Assembly (NCBI GenBank): GCA_009801015.1
Contig: VHZZ01001555.1
Coordinates: 81,444 to 103,345, forward strand
DNA length: 21,902 nt
Direction of reading: 5' to 3'
Source: Silene noctiflora
Lineage: Eukaryota; Streptophyta; Magnoliopsida; Caryophyllales; Caryophyllaceae
In this document: positions 1 through 8,600 of the stretch, piece after piece
Layout of the letters: every line of letters starts with the position of its first letter
Position numbering within the stretch: position 1 is the first letter of the stretch
Program-made: the position numbers and the translations under genes
The notes under the pieces: model-generated
Seen by the model: only the letters and a program-made list of their open reading frames with translations
Database searches by the model: none
What the model was told of the DNA's origin: nothing

Positions 1-38
1 TGGTGGGTGGGGGGAGGGTGCCGGTGTGAGTTTCTCAT
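1..38 (-). CDS. Possible 5' end of a gene leaving the window
   Basis: On the minus strand an ATG at 38-36 opens a frame of 12 codons to the window edge (reads MRNSHRHPPPTH). It follows a purine-rich leader-like stretch (AGAGAGAGAAGC) and two GC-rich boxes further upstream, which together look like a promoter and leader. The coding stretch is too short to identify any family. It could equally be untranslated leader or chance. Confidence 0.2.
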   Translation of the reverse strand, partial: MRNSHRHPPPTH

Positions 39-120
39 TTTTGGGGGTTTTCAATGCTTCTCTCTCTGGGTTTTTGGTGAGGAGAAATGGGAGGGATAGA
101 CTTGGGATAAAGGGATAAAA

Positions 121-153
121 TGCGCGGGATTGAGTAAATTAGTGCGCGGGATT
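121..153. promoter_or_regulatory. Two copies of TGCGCGGGATT, 22 bp apart
   Basis: The 11-bp word TGCGCGGGATT occurs at 121-131 and again at 143-153, a spacing of two helical turns, inside otherwise AT-rich DNA. It differs by one base from the E2F consensus SSGSSAAW (GCGGGATT against GCGGGAAW). It lies about 85-115 bp upstream of the possible ATG at 38. A role as paired transcription-factor sites is inferred. Confidence 0.35.
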
Positions 154-1205
154 TAGCAATTGCGTAAATTTAAAGTTTGAGATCATTTTAGCTATAGGAT
201 TGAGCTTAATTTGAGTTCGGTTTTAATTATTATTTTATTTATTTATATAAAAAGTTTATGTAATTAATACAGAGTAATAATAAGATGTAATAAAATGTTA
301 AAAATTGGAAAATATATAGATAAAATATAAAATAACTATATTATCAAAGCTCAACTCTGCTATGATTAAAATCGGTTTGATCAAAATTATGCTGAGCAAG
401 TTTTGCTTGTTAACAAAATCGTGCTCAACCAATGTGTCAAGGGAGTTTTCAAAAAATATTTAAATAACAAGTTTCTTGAACGACTGTCTCGTAAAAATTT
501 GTTAATAATTTACCACAAAAAATATAAAATTTATTACTTATATTAGTTATATATTATGGTGGATGGTGCATTATTGGATTATTATAATATTATTATTATT
601 ATTCACCTTGTTAAATCAATTATCTTTTAATGGTACAAGTGCACAAGTGGTCCGGAGATGATGATGAATTAAATTAATACGGAGTATATTTTTCATAAAT
701 TCTTGGTTAAGACTGTTCTAAATTATTACGATTCTCACAACCGTTTTGAACAAGGCGGGAATAAAAGAACAATTACAAGAAGTCTAATCTTTAACTCCTA
801 AATTATTCATGAAGGCAAATTATTACTTAGCCTTGTAACAGATCGTCTCCTAAATAAGACCAATCCAAACCTGTATACATACATCCTCATTCGCTTACAA
901 GTTCGATTGATTGGTTTAACATGTAAAACGGTTTCATACATGTTTCATTTCCGCAGCAAAATATACGCCAATGTTGACAACAGAGTTTTATCATAACTCA
1001 TGAGAATGAAGGGTCTTTGCTACAATGCTACAACATGGTGAGATTAGATTCCTCCTATTCACAGCAAAACATTTTAACAGGATTTACTGACCATCCTATG
1101 ATTGAGAAGCCAAAAGAACTAGTAACCAATTAGAACCGACTTTAGAGTTCCCGGATAACGCGCTCTTCTCGACAAAAAAAGGGATAGTCAGACTATTTCC
1201 GAAAC
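154..1205. other. AT-rich spacer and 3' flank of the phosphogluconolactonase gene
   Basis: No coding signal is visible on either strand. Short ACGGAGTA-type scraps typical of old MITEs occur near 270 and 680. A near-perfect palindrome lies at 918-944 (arms AACATGT / ACATGTT with an inner AAAC / GTTT). The right-hand part must include the 3' untranslated region of the minus-strand gene that stops at 1206; I could not place its poly(A) signal. Confidence 0.5.
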
Positions 1206-3442
1206 CTACTGGACCCCGGCAAGTTTCAAGGCAGCTTGCCTATCCACAAACCAAACCAATTTCCCTTTGGTGGGTTGGACCATCCTAGCTGGCAATGCCA
1301 TAGAACCGGGTCTCACATCACTGGCATCTACTGCCAGGCGCATGGCCTCGGCTTTGCTGCCACCTGTCGCAATGACGGCCACGTTGGATGCTGAGTTGAT
1401 GACAGGCATGGTGAAGGTGATCCTCTCGGGTGGCGGCTTGGGGGAATCTGTGATGAAGGTGATCCATTCATCTTTTACATTTAATGCCGGGTGACCAGGA
1501 AAAAGGGATGCCACGTGTCCATCGGGGCCCATTCCGAGAAGGATGAGGTCGAATTTGGGGCAGTCATTAACGTCAGACACACTGATTAAACGGGTTTTCA
1601 CCAGTTGTCGTATCCCGAATTCATATTCGCTTGCAGCTTCCTCTGCTGATAAGGAATCATTGATGGAGTGTACATGACTCGGGATGACAGGCACCTGCAA
1701 AATTTTAAGATAAGCCATCATAAGATTATGTTTGTCATTTGTCAGTGAACTTTTCACTGTGTCTTCAATCTTCACAGAGGGTCTTCAGTAAGGCAAAAAA
1801 TGCAACGAAAAAGAAGACGACGAAAACCTTTACCCAAATGAAAGTTAAACATAAAAGAAGGCGGTACCAAACAATTTAACCCAATATCAAACAACATGAC
1901 CTCGATGTGGACAGCGCCTAAAAACGATCATTTAATGCAAATGTCAGCTAAAGATAGTTGTTGAGACTCATTGAGGGTGATACTTGATTACTCGGACCTA
2001 AGTTCAAAACCCGTCAGCATAACGATATACATTTCACTCCCATCTTCCCGTCACCTGACCCAGGTTCAATTCAATCACCTAACATATTGACCTTAGCAAT
2101 GGAATAAAGTGCCAAAGCCTAACATGTTACTGATATGATCATAGTACAATATAGGTGAATAAACAATATAGCTTCATACGTCACAACGGACGGGAATTAC
2201 ATAATTACTCTAGGATCATTTGGCCAACCACCAGGAACCAATGAATGAATTTATATAAAAAGAGACATAAGCTAGACCTCCTAACTAGGGAATCTCATAG
2301 GGATTAATAATCTAATACAAGTTAACAACTACAAAGTAACCTATTATTATCCTATTGATGCAGAGGATGCTTGTAAGGAAAGGAAATAGGGATTGACAAA
2401 GCGTAACCTGTCGGTGTAGTTTAATAGATCCAAGATCCACAGCTTATGGGATGTTCATTTCAGATTGCGGAAAAAAGAAGAAAACATCACATAAATGTAT
2501 AGAGATCCAAGTAAACATGCTTTCATTTGGGTAACGACTAATCGAGCGCAGCACAGAACATAATGCCCTTTCAATGAGAATAAACGGAGATAATCCTAAG
2601 ACAACTGGCCTCTAAGCTGACATATATGTAGTCGAAGCACCAGCGAGGCAGCGACATTTCAATATCTTATTTATAGAAATTTACATGATGAGATGTCATT
2701 ATTGAAATGGCCTTTCATTTTCAGAACTATAGTTGCAAACAAAAAACTAACTCCATACAAAATGAGAAATCATTATCTGCTTTTCTCTTCGATCTTTTCT
2801 AACCTGTTCCAATCAAACTGTCGTGTATGTTACCTCACCAACTGAGGACTTATATCAGGACATGTTCTAGAGCACTGACGACTACTGAATAATTACACGG
2901 AACAGTTTGTCGTAAAAAACTCATTTTCACAGCCAGTTTTTCAAGGATCAGAGGCCAGTAGACAAAGATAAGTACCGGGGTGACGAGTAGAGAAAAACTG
3001 CGGCCAAAACTCAAAAGAGACACACCTTGGTCAAAAGTCCATCCTTAGCGAGTTTATAGTTGCTATCGGGATGGCTCTTTGCTACCACACGTTCATCAAC
3101 CCAAAATATATACCACTTGGCCCAGTCAATTGTCTTGCTATAAGGCGCATCGCAGAGTTTTCTGTTACATAACCCAATAAAAATGATTAAGACCCGAAAC
3201 TCAAAAAGATCATCAATAAAGAAAGATTAAAGAGCACTAATGATATTAAATACTATTTGTTTCCAATACCCCAAAAAGCCAATCAGAGAACCACCGGATA
3301 AGGCAATGGTGAACACTCCACGTTCTTTAACGGATGCATCTGAAATCTCGGATATATATTCGACCAAGTCAGTGTTAAGATCATCCAAACTGTCATGAAT
3401 CCTTAACTCCCCTCTACTCGTCTTAACTCTAGGAAACGACAT
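1206..3442 (-). CDS. PGL: 6-phosphogluconolactonase, cytosolic type (3 coding exons)
   Basis: Hydrolyses 6-phosphogluconolactone to 6-phosphogluconate, the second step of the oxidative pentose-phosphate pathway. Coding exons on the minus strand are 3442-3270, 3161-3026 and 1694-1206, giving 265 residues, the usual length for the family. Introns (3269-3162 and 3025-1695) have GT-AG ends and the joins keep frame: a split Gly at residue 58, then Lys103-Val104. Visible family motifs are SGGSL near 49-53, VDERVV at 79-84, and the signature GMGPDGH at 157-163 followed by SLFPGH at 166-171. The start is the ATG at 3442; the inferred leader has no earlier ATG. There is no plastid transit peptide and no C-terminal SKL (it ends LAGVQ), so a cytosolic isoform is inferred. 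It matches remembered Arabidopsis PGL proteins closely over the whole length. Confidence 0.93.
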
Positions 3443-3700
3443 GCTCCGACTCCACAACTTAATCGAAAGATATTCTGTTAACACATACACATAATCTATA
3501 TGTCAGTAACTTCTCTTTCATACATAAAACCGTCATTATAATTGTCAGGAATCAGTGGCGGACCTTAAAAAACGGGTTGAGGGAGACGAGTTGAAGTTCA
3601 AAACTTGTGAATTTGAGATTATAGTTAAAAACAAAGACAGGTTTTAATGATCAATATACACAAGATGTGTTGCCTTAAAAATGCAGTATATTTAACTAGC

Positions 3701-3791
3701 ACTCCCTCTGTCTCATTCATTTGTTTACCTTTTTTATTCTTTTTGACGAGAATTTTAATCAAAGGTAAACAAGACGTAAGGACTAGGGAGT
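3701..3791. repeat. Stowaway-like MITE, about 91 bp
   Basis: The left end reads ACTCCCTCTGTCTCATTCAT and the right end, reverse-complemented, TACTCCCTAGTCCTTACGTC. Both arms continue into a shared TTGTTTACCT, so the element folds back over roughly 30 bp per arm. The CTCCCTC terminus is typical of Stowaway (Tc1/mariner) MITEs. It lies in the leader intron of the phosphogluconolactonase gene. The arms have diverged, so it is not recent. Confidence 0.7.
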
Positions 3792-3909
3792 ACAACATAG
3801 GCCATGCTGTTCTTTAAACAGTAACACAGTTGAGTATCATAATTAACAACATTAAACCAGAACATCAAAGGGATGACAGCAAAAATATAATTTCCGCAGT
3901 TGGCGGGTC

Positions 3910-3942
3910 TAAGGAGGGTCAGATATACGCAGCCTTACCCCG
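3910..3942 (-). repeat. SINE-like fragment (GTAAGGCTGCGTATAT body motif)
   Basis: Read on the minus strand this is GGGGTAAGGCTGCGTATAT followed by a CCCTCCTTAGACCCGCC-like run. That body motif is what I recall from TS-type tRNA-derived SINEs of dicots. It aligns with related stretches at 14311-14342 and near 17720. No tRNA-like head is clear beside it. Confidence 0.35.
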
Positions 3943-4402
3943 ACTTAATCAAGAAAACAAAAGACACCCATGCAACAAAAACTGGTGAAAACTGAAAGTC
4001 AAAGAATCAGCATTTCAATCAATGTAAGAAAATAATAATTTTGAGCAGAGGATCAAGAAAATACAAACCAATTACATAAAAAAAATGAATTTTGTCAAAC
4101 AATTAGATTAATAACAACAAATGACACAAAACCCAGAAAACTTTAATCAACAAGTTAAGTCAGAACCCACTAATATAATTAATCAGCATGCCATGAAAAC
4201 AAAAAAATAAAAGTAAATTCAAAATAAAACCCATAAATTAACATTTATAATTTACAAGTATATGCTAAAACTATGATAAATTGTTAGAAAAAATTAAGAA
4301 AGAAAGAAGGAAAGATGGGCTTACAGTGAAAAGAAGAGTTCAATGATGAAAATATAAAGGAGGTATGAAGTATTGAGTAATTGGGTATGATCACAAGTTC
4401 AA

Positions 4403-4411
4403 CTATTTATA
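4403..4411 (-). promoter_or_regulatory. TATA box of the phosphogluconolactonase gene
   Basis: The minus strand reads TATAAATAG, a strong plant TATA consensus, 78 bases upstream of the inferred leader-exon donor at 4325. A transcription start near 4370-4380 would give a short leader exon free of ATG. The start position is inferred. Confidence 0.6.
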
Positions 4412-4442
4412 ATTGAGTTTCAAAATTTTATCTTTTCTTTAT

Positions 4443-4500
4443 TGCTCCCTCCATCCCGTTATTTCTTTACGTTTTCATTTTTAGTCCCGAAAACAAAAAT
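4443..4500 (+). repeat. Solo Stowaway-like MITE end
   Basis: The sequence TGCTCCCTCCATCCCGTTAT followed by TTCTTTACG resembles one terminus of a Stowaway MITE. I found no matching inverted end within several hundred bases, so it is probably a remnant. It sits about 30 bp upstream of the TATA box of the phosphogluconolactonase gene. Confidence 0.4.
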
Positions 4501-5287
4501 TGTTTATTCCTCATATGCACAAATTGTTTTTTTCATGAGAGCCATTGTTCGTGACCTGGGTTCAAATTCTGTATCCATTAAAATTTAAAATCGTCTTTGT
4601 AGCTCCCTTTAACAGAAAAACAAGTTGGTTTTTCACTTTTTGTATTTTGAAATATATTAAAGCCGACCTGGGCACAAGGTCTATGTTTTTACTATAGAAC
4701 TTTTTTCGAATTTAGCTTTGTGATATTACTTATACAGTTATTCATCCTTACTAAAATTTTTTGTTACCGACCATAAATCCTGACTTCGCTATTACTGGTA
4801 ATTAAATTATTATAAATTATTAAAGATTAACGTGCATAAAAAGCATCACAATTTACAGGTATGATGTTATGATTTCATTGGATAAAATAAGATAGGGATG
4901 AAGATCAATAGTACTAAAATAATAAATAACATGAGGTGAATTTTGTTGGTTAATTTATTGTATATGCATGAACTTTTATTATTTGTCGTTTACCTTATGA
5001 AATTATTATTTTTATTTGCTTTTAAATTCATGAGGTTTAATTATAACTAGGCAAAAAATTGGGTGGTAGGTGAAGTTGAAAACTTGCCATTTTTATGGTT
5101 TTTGGTTGACAGCTTAACCTCCTATTTTTGGAGGAAAAAAATATTTTTGAAAATCAAATTTTCCATGTATAAATGGTTAGAGTAACATTTTATCTCCATT
5201 TTGTTTTATAAATTATTTTAGAAAAATATTATTTTATCATTTTACATTTCTTATGAAACTGTCGTGCAATTAGTACAATATATTATG

Positions 5288-5357
5288 AGCGATAGAGATT
5301 TGAACTGGTGACCTATTATCACGATATCTTCGTTTTAACTATTGAGTTAAGACCACT
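5288..5357 (-). repeat. tRNA-like head of a SINE
   Basis: On the minus strand an A-box-like TTAACTCAATAGTTA is followed about 30 bases later by a B-box-like CCAGTTCAAATCTC, the spacing of an internal Pol III promoter. The arms do not close into a tRNA cloverleaf, so it is a degenerate tRNA-derived repeat, not a tRNA gene. The 3' end of the element is not clear. Confidence 0.45.
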
Positions 5358-5506
5358 TTAAACTTACACTTTGAGAGTGCTCATTTTCGCGCATTCATTT
5401 TTTAGTCTTTTTTTAGTTTTCGTAAAGTGTATTTCAATTAAAGATAAACAAATTTAAGATTATAACTAGTTTCTAAGCACAGATGAAAATCTCAGCAGAA
5501 AGCGGT

Positions 5507-5832
5507 ATACACCCTTTGTCCCGCTCATTTGTTTAAGGCAGAAAAATAATTATTAGACGACAAGTGGATCAAATTGAGTGTGGAGAATCCAATTGATCAC
5601 CAAAGACATTCATAAAATAAACGCAAATTCTACTTTTAGACCGTCGTATGTGCGACGAGGAAAAAAATGACCATTTTTTGGTAAATTGTTACCACTTTTC
5701 AGGATGATACTATAAAGTGACAATTATTTACCAAAAAGTGGTCACATTTTGTCAAAAAAAACACAGAAAGACCGTCGCACAAGAGATTTGCTGTAAAATA
5801 AAAAGGTAAATAATTGACTAAGAGACTCATAA
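5507..5832. repeat. Old Stowaway-like MITE, interrupted by a second MITE
   Basis: The left end reads ACACCCTTTGTCCCGCTCAT then TTGTTTA. The right end, reverse-complemented, reads ATGAGTCTCTTAGTCAATTA then TTTACC. The similarity to Stowaway termini is clear on the left and weak on the right. The element at 5622-5793 lies inside it. Boundaries are approximate. Confidence 0.3.
5622..5793. repeat. Mutator-like MITE, 172 bp, with 9-bp target duplication
   Basis: The direct repeat TAAAATAAA flanks it at 5613-5621 and 5794-5802, the 9-bp target duplication expected of Mutator-like elements. The ends are GCAAAT-based inverted repeats, each with an AGACCGTCG-type motif. A long inner inverted repeat pairs TGACCATTTTTTGGTAAAT with its counterpart TTTACCAAAAAGTGGTCA, so nearly the whole element folds back. 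It has no coding capacity. Confidence 0.65.
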
Positions 5833-6110
5833 TAATCTTATCGAGTATTTATAGCTTGCAACTATACCTTCTAAACTTCTAGTCTGTCTACGATTTCATT
5901 TTTCAAACCGTATAATACTGTAGCTGTTTTGTCTTACTCGAATTGTAGAATTTTGGATATTAGCATAGGGATTTGAGTCATCAGTGACTGGGATATCGAT
6001 GGCGTTAGCAAAAACGAATGATTGAATTAAGAAAAAAAACTATTAAAATAAACGCTAATTTTTGCGCGAGACGGTGTCAAGTGCGATATATAGTAAATAT
6101 AAATAATATA

Positions 6111-6170
6111 GCTGAACTGAATTGAAATGAACTGAATAGAGCTGAACTGAACTGAAATGAGCTGAAATTA
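6111..6170. repeat. Degenerate CTGAA microsatellite
   Basis: About eleven tandem copies of a CTGAA pentamer with single-base variants (TTGAA, ATGAA, TAGAG), forming six decamers in perfect register over 60 bp. The flanks are AT-rich spacer. Confidence 0.7.
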
Positions 6171-6359
6171 AGTTCAAAAGAACAGAGCTAAAGTATATGA
6201 TTACTGTATGAGAAGAAATACAATTTGAGAATTAACAATATCCGTTTTAGAAGATACTCGGTATAACTTTCTCCATACAAAATAACAGTTGTAATTAGTG
6301 TATCGAATAGCAAAATTATAATTCAATCGTCATTTTTTTTTAGAACATCTATTTATTTG

Positions 6360-6548
6360 GGCAAATTCTCATTTGTGACGGAAGGTATCCGTCACAAATG
6401 AGAAAACGGGTACCATTTTGTGAGACAAAATGCCCAAATAGAGGAGAGAGGAAAGCAAGTGGGGGGTGCCCCCACCTTGTCCCCCTATTTGTTTTGTGAG
6501 TGGCATTATCCGTCTTCGGATCCGACCCGTCACAAGGGAGACGCTTTG
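6360..6548. repeat. Mutator-like MITE, 189 bp, with perfect 9-bp target duplication
   Basis: ATTTATTTG occurs immediately on both sides, at 6351-6359 and 6549-6557. The ends share an inverted TCTC..TTGTGACGG motif. Just inside the left end is a perfect 17-bp hairpin (arm TTCTCATTTGTGACGGA, loop of 5 bases, 6366-6404). It is GC-richer than its surroundings. Reading frames across it are by-products of the fold-back sequence. The intact duplication suggests a fairly recent insertion. Confidence 0.7.
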
Positions 6549-7384
6549 ATTTATTTGAAAATCTAAAAGGTAAAGAAATGAGTGAGGGAAATTGACTTGT
6601 AAGTTGTGGCCACAAAACTAGTGCTTTCGTGTGGGTTTCTTATAACAATTTTGCACACGAATTCAAGGGTAAATTTCATGCACATCTACTTATTAAATAT
6701 TCTTTCGATCTCGGTTCACATTTTACTAAAAATAAATTCATAAAATAAACAAACGTAAACTATTGACAGAGCGAAGTTTAAAAATAAGGTTGGAGATGCT
6801 CAAGCCTTTAAAGATTCAAAAGCCGCATGAAGTTTTTTTCTTCGACACTTTTTTATGTTTGGATCTTTCTATTAAGATTAATTCAAGTCGGGTCATGAAT
6901 GATGAAAGACGACGGTTATTTTCTTTTAACAATTTTCCGCATGTTTGTATCTTTCGGGTTAAGAATGAATTCAGGGTGGGTCATGACCTTAAATTGGACA
7001 CGACTCAATACGACTGCGACTTTAAACTAGCTGCAAATTTAGAGTTCTGTCCGCGGTTGTACCTGATCCAATCTATAAATTTGTTAGACGTCGAAATAAT
7101 CTCTCCATGGCATCAATCCATTTGCAATATGAGTATATAACACAGGTAAATGCTGATTGTTGGTGCACGAAGCATCGTTAAAAGGCAACCAAGACAGGTG
7201 AACCTTTTTTTTTCCGATCAGCTTAAAACATACAGACGAGTTTCTCAAGGAAAATCCTCGGAAAATTAATAAAATCTACAGCTTGCATTGAATATTCCAC
7301 ATGTATCTCTTACATCAATACCAGAAACAAATAGCAACAGTCTTCGAGGGCAGAAAGTAGGATGCTTATACTCGACAGAGGAAT

Positions 7385-8588
7385 TTATTTACTTCCACCG
7401 CCAAAGAGATAACCCAAAGAGGATCCGCCACCAGGGGCAGCAGCAACCTTGGTTGAGGGTCGGTCCTGCATCAGTACACAAATGAGTCGATTACATGATC
7501 ATGAATTCTGTGTAAACAAGTATACATAGTCCCGAGGGTTATTTTGCGTGGAAGGAGCTGCTGGAATATTACAATAACAAGGAGAGGGGGATTTGAACCG
7601 ACAATCTATTGTCTACAGGCTAGGTCGACTCTATCTCTAGGCCAAGGATTACGGACTTAAGGTGCAGCAGTGCAGGTGAAAGGAATCAGCGAAAAAAAAA
7701 AATAAATAAATAAATTATTCCAGGGGTTATGAATCAAGGAAGACTATAACTGCACGGAAAGCAAACCGTGACGTTCAAGGTGAAAAAGCTCCTCCATTGC
7801 ACCATCGGAATACAAGGCACAGTGGTGAAATTTTAAATATGACAGGTGAGATAACAAGTTCACGATATTTAAAAATGAAACAGAACCATCAAGCAACCAT
7901 TTTTCACTATAACAATTTAAACTTTAAAGTTTAACAAATATGGATTTAGGGGTTAAATAATTCTCTATTGATTGAGCCGTAAATGAGATGGTCAAAAAAT
8001 GTGAGACCAGCCAAAATTCTTGTGCATTTTTTTTCCTGATTTAATCATTTGGTTAATAAGAAGTCGGTCTTACATGTAAGATCATCTCATACTCCCTCCA
8101 ATCCAAACGACTCTGCCTGTAATTTAATCCCCTTGCGTATTTTGATATATAGATAGGAATCATAGGATCGTTTGGATGGGAGGGTGTATAAGTTTTAGTA
8201 ACCTGATTACTACACACGCTAATGCATAACCTTTCAGCATGTTAAGCAGTCAAAACTATATGTAATACTATAGTAATTAAAAAGTAAGAAGAAACAGCAA
8301 CTATTTCGGACGCAGTCATACCGTGATGAAATTGCCAGTGTTCTGACCATCAGCACGATGATAGTTGTTTGTGGGTCTATTAACCCCAGCAGGAATAGCA
8401 GGAGTCTGCCTGGCTTCAACTGATTGGCTGGCAGGCTTTTCGGTTGAGACGGAAGGCACATCTCTCACAGCAGTTACAGGAGCATTGTTAGCAGCAGGCT
8501 TTGAAGCGGCGGCCTTTGGAGCTTCACCACTTCCAAACAGGTAGTCTAAGGAACTCTTGCCACCTCCACTGCTCACACCACGCCCCAT
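7385..8588 (-). CDS. SP1L: SPIRAL1-like microtubule-localised protein (2 coding exons)
   Basis: The SPIRAL1 family are small plant proteins that bind cortical microtubules and are needed for straight anisotropic cell growth. Coding exons are 8588-8322 and 7465-7385 on the minus strand; the intron 8321-7466 begins gtatga and ends gatgcag, joining Thr89 to Asp90 in phase 0. The product is 115 residues, close to the 119 recalled for Arabidopsis SPR1. It has the family's paired end repeats, GGGKSSLDYLFG at 8-19 and GGGSSLGYLFGGG at 101-113, a variable Ala/Pro/Ser-rich middle, and the conserved block NNYHRADGQNTGNFIT at 74-89. The C-terminal repeat has Gly where the N-terminal one has Asp (LGYLF against LDYLF). 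The ATG at 8588 opens the canonical MGRG start. Two MITEs and a SINE head lie in the intron. Confidence 0.93.
7581..7655 (-). repeat. tRNA-like head of a SINE
   Basis: On the minus strand an A-box-like TTGGCCTAGAGATAGAGTCG is followed at the right distance by a B-box-like TCGGTTCAAATCCCCC. The T stem does not pair well (GTCGG against CCCCC), and no acceptor stem forms, so this is a tRNA-derived repeat and not a working tRNA. It lies in the intron of the SPIRAL1-like gene. Confidence 0.45.
7984..8089. repeat. Fold-back MITE, about 106 bp
   Basis: The left end TGAGATGGTC...GTGAGACC and the right end, reverse-complemented TGAGATGATC...GTAAGACC, form inverted repeats of about 25 bp. The GTAAGACC / GGTCTTAC core is shared with other elements in the window. 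No clear target duplication was found. It abuts the next MITE directly and lies in the SPIRAL1-like intron. Confidence 0.5.
8090..8188. repeat. Stowaway-like MITE, about 99 bp
   Basis: The left end TACTCCCTCCAATCCAAACG and the right end, reverse-complemented TACACCCTCCCATCCAAACG, form 20-bp inverted repeats with three mismatches and TA-type ends. This is the classic Stowaway terminus. It lies within the SPIRAL1-like intron. Confidence 0.75.
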
Positions 8589-8600
8589 GTGTAATGAACC

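Larger units (their letters stand above)
3475..4324 (-). other. 5' leader intron of the phosphogluconolactonase gene
   Basis: A leader exon upstream of the TATA-proximal region ends CACT|gtaagc at 4325 on the minus strand. A good acceptor, gttaacag, ends at 3475, 33 bases before the start codon. The resulting 850-nt intron is AT-rich and holds a Stowaway-like MITE and a SINE-like fragment. It is inferred from splice consensus only; a transcript would be needed to confirm it. Confidence 0.6.
4501..7384. other. Repeat-rich intergenic spacer
   Basis: AT-rich DNA between two minus-strand genes, with no credible protein gene on either strand. The recognisable content is mobile-element debris: a tRNA-derived SINE head, a Stowaway-like element with a Mutator-like MITE inside it, a second Mutator-like MITE and a CTGAA microsatellite, each listed separately. 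Open frames around 6763-7140 carry no recognisable domain and start on a non-ATG codon. The right-hand end must contain the 3' untranslated region of the SPIRAL1-like gene. Confidence 0.5.

Noticed and set aside
1955-2020. B-box-like GGACCTAAGTTCAAAACCCG, possible SINE head
   Set aside because: No A box at the proper distance could be fixed and no cloverleaf forms; too weak to list.
4540-4585. B-box-like GACCTGGGTTCAAATTC, possible tRNA or SINE
   Set aside because: Only the T-arm-like part is present; no A box, no acceptor stem.
6349-6615. Open frame of 88 codons on the minus strand
   Set aside because: It coincides with the Mutator-like MITE at 6360-6548 and its fold-back sequence.
6763-7140. 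Open frame of about 125 codons on the plus strand in the spacer
   Set aside because: It starts on a non-ATG codon, has no recognisable domain or composition of a protein, and lies in AT-rich repeat debris.
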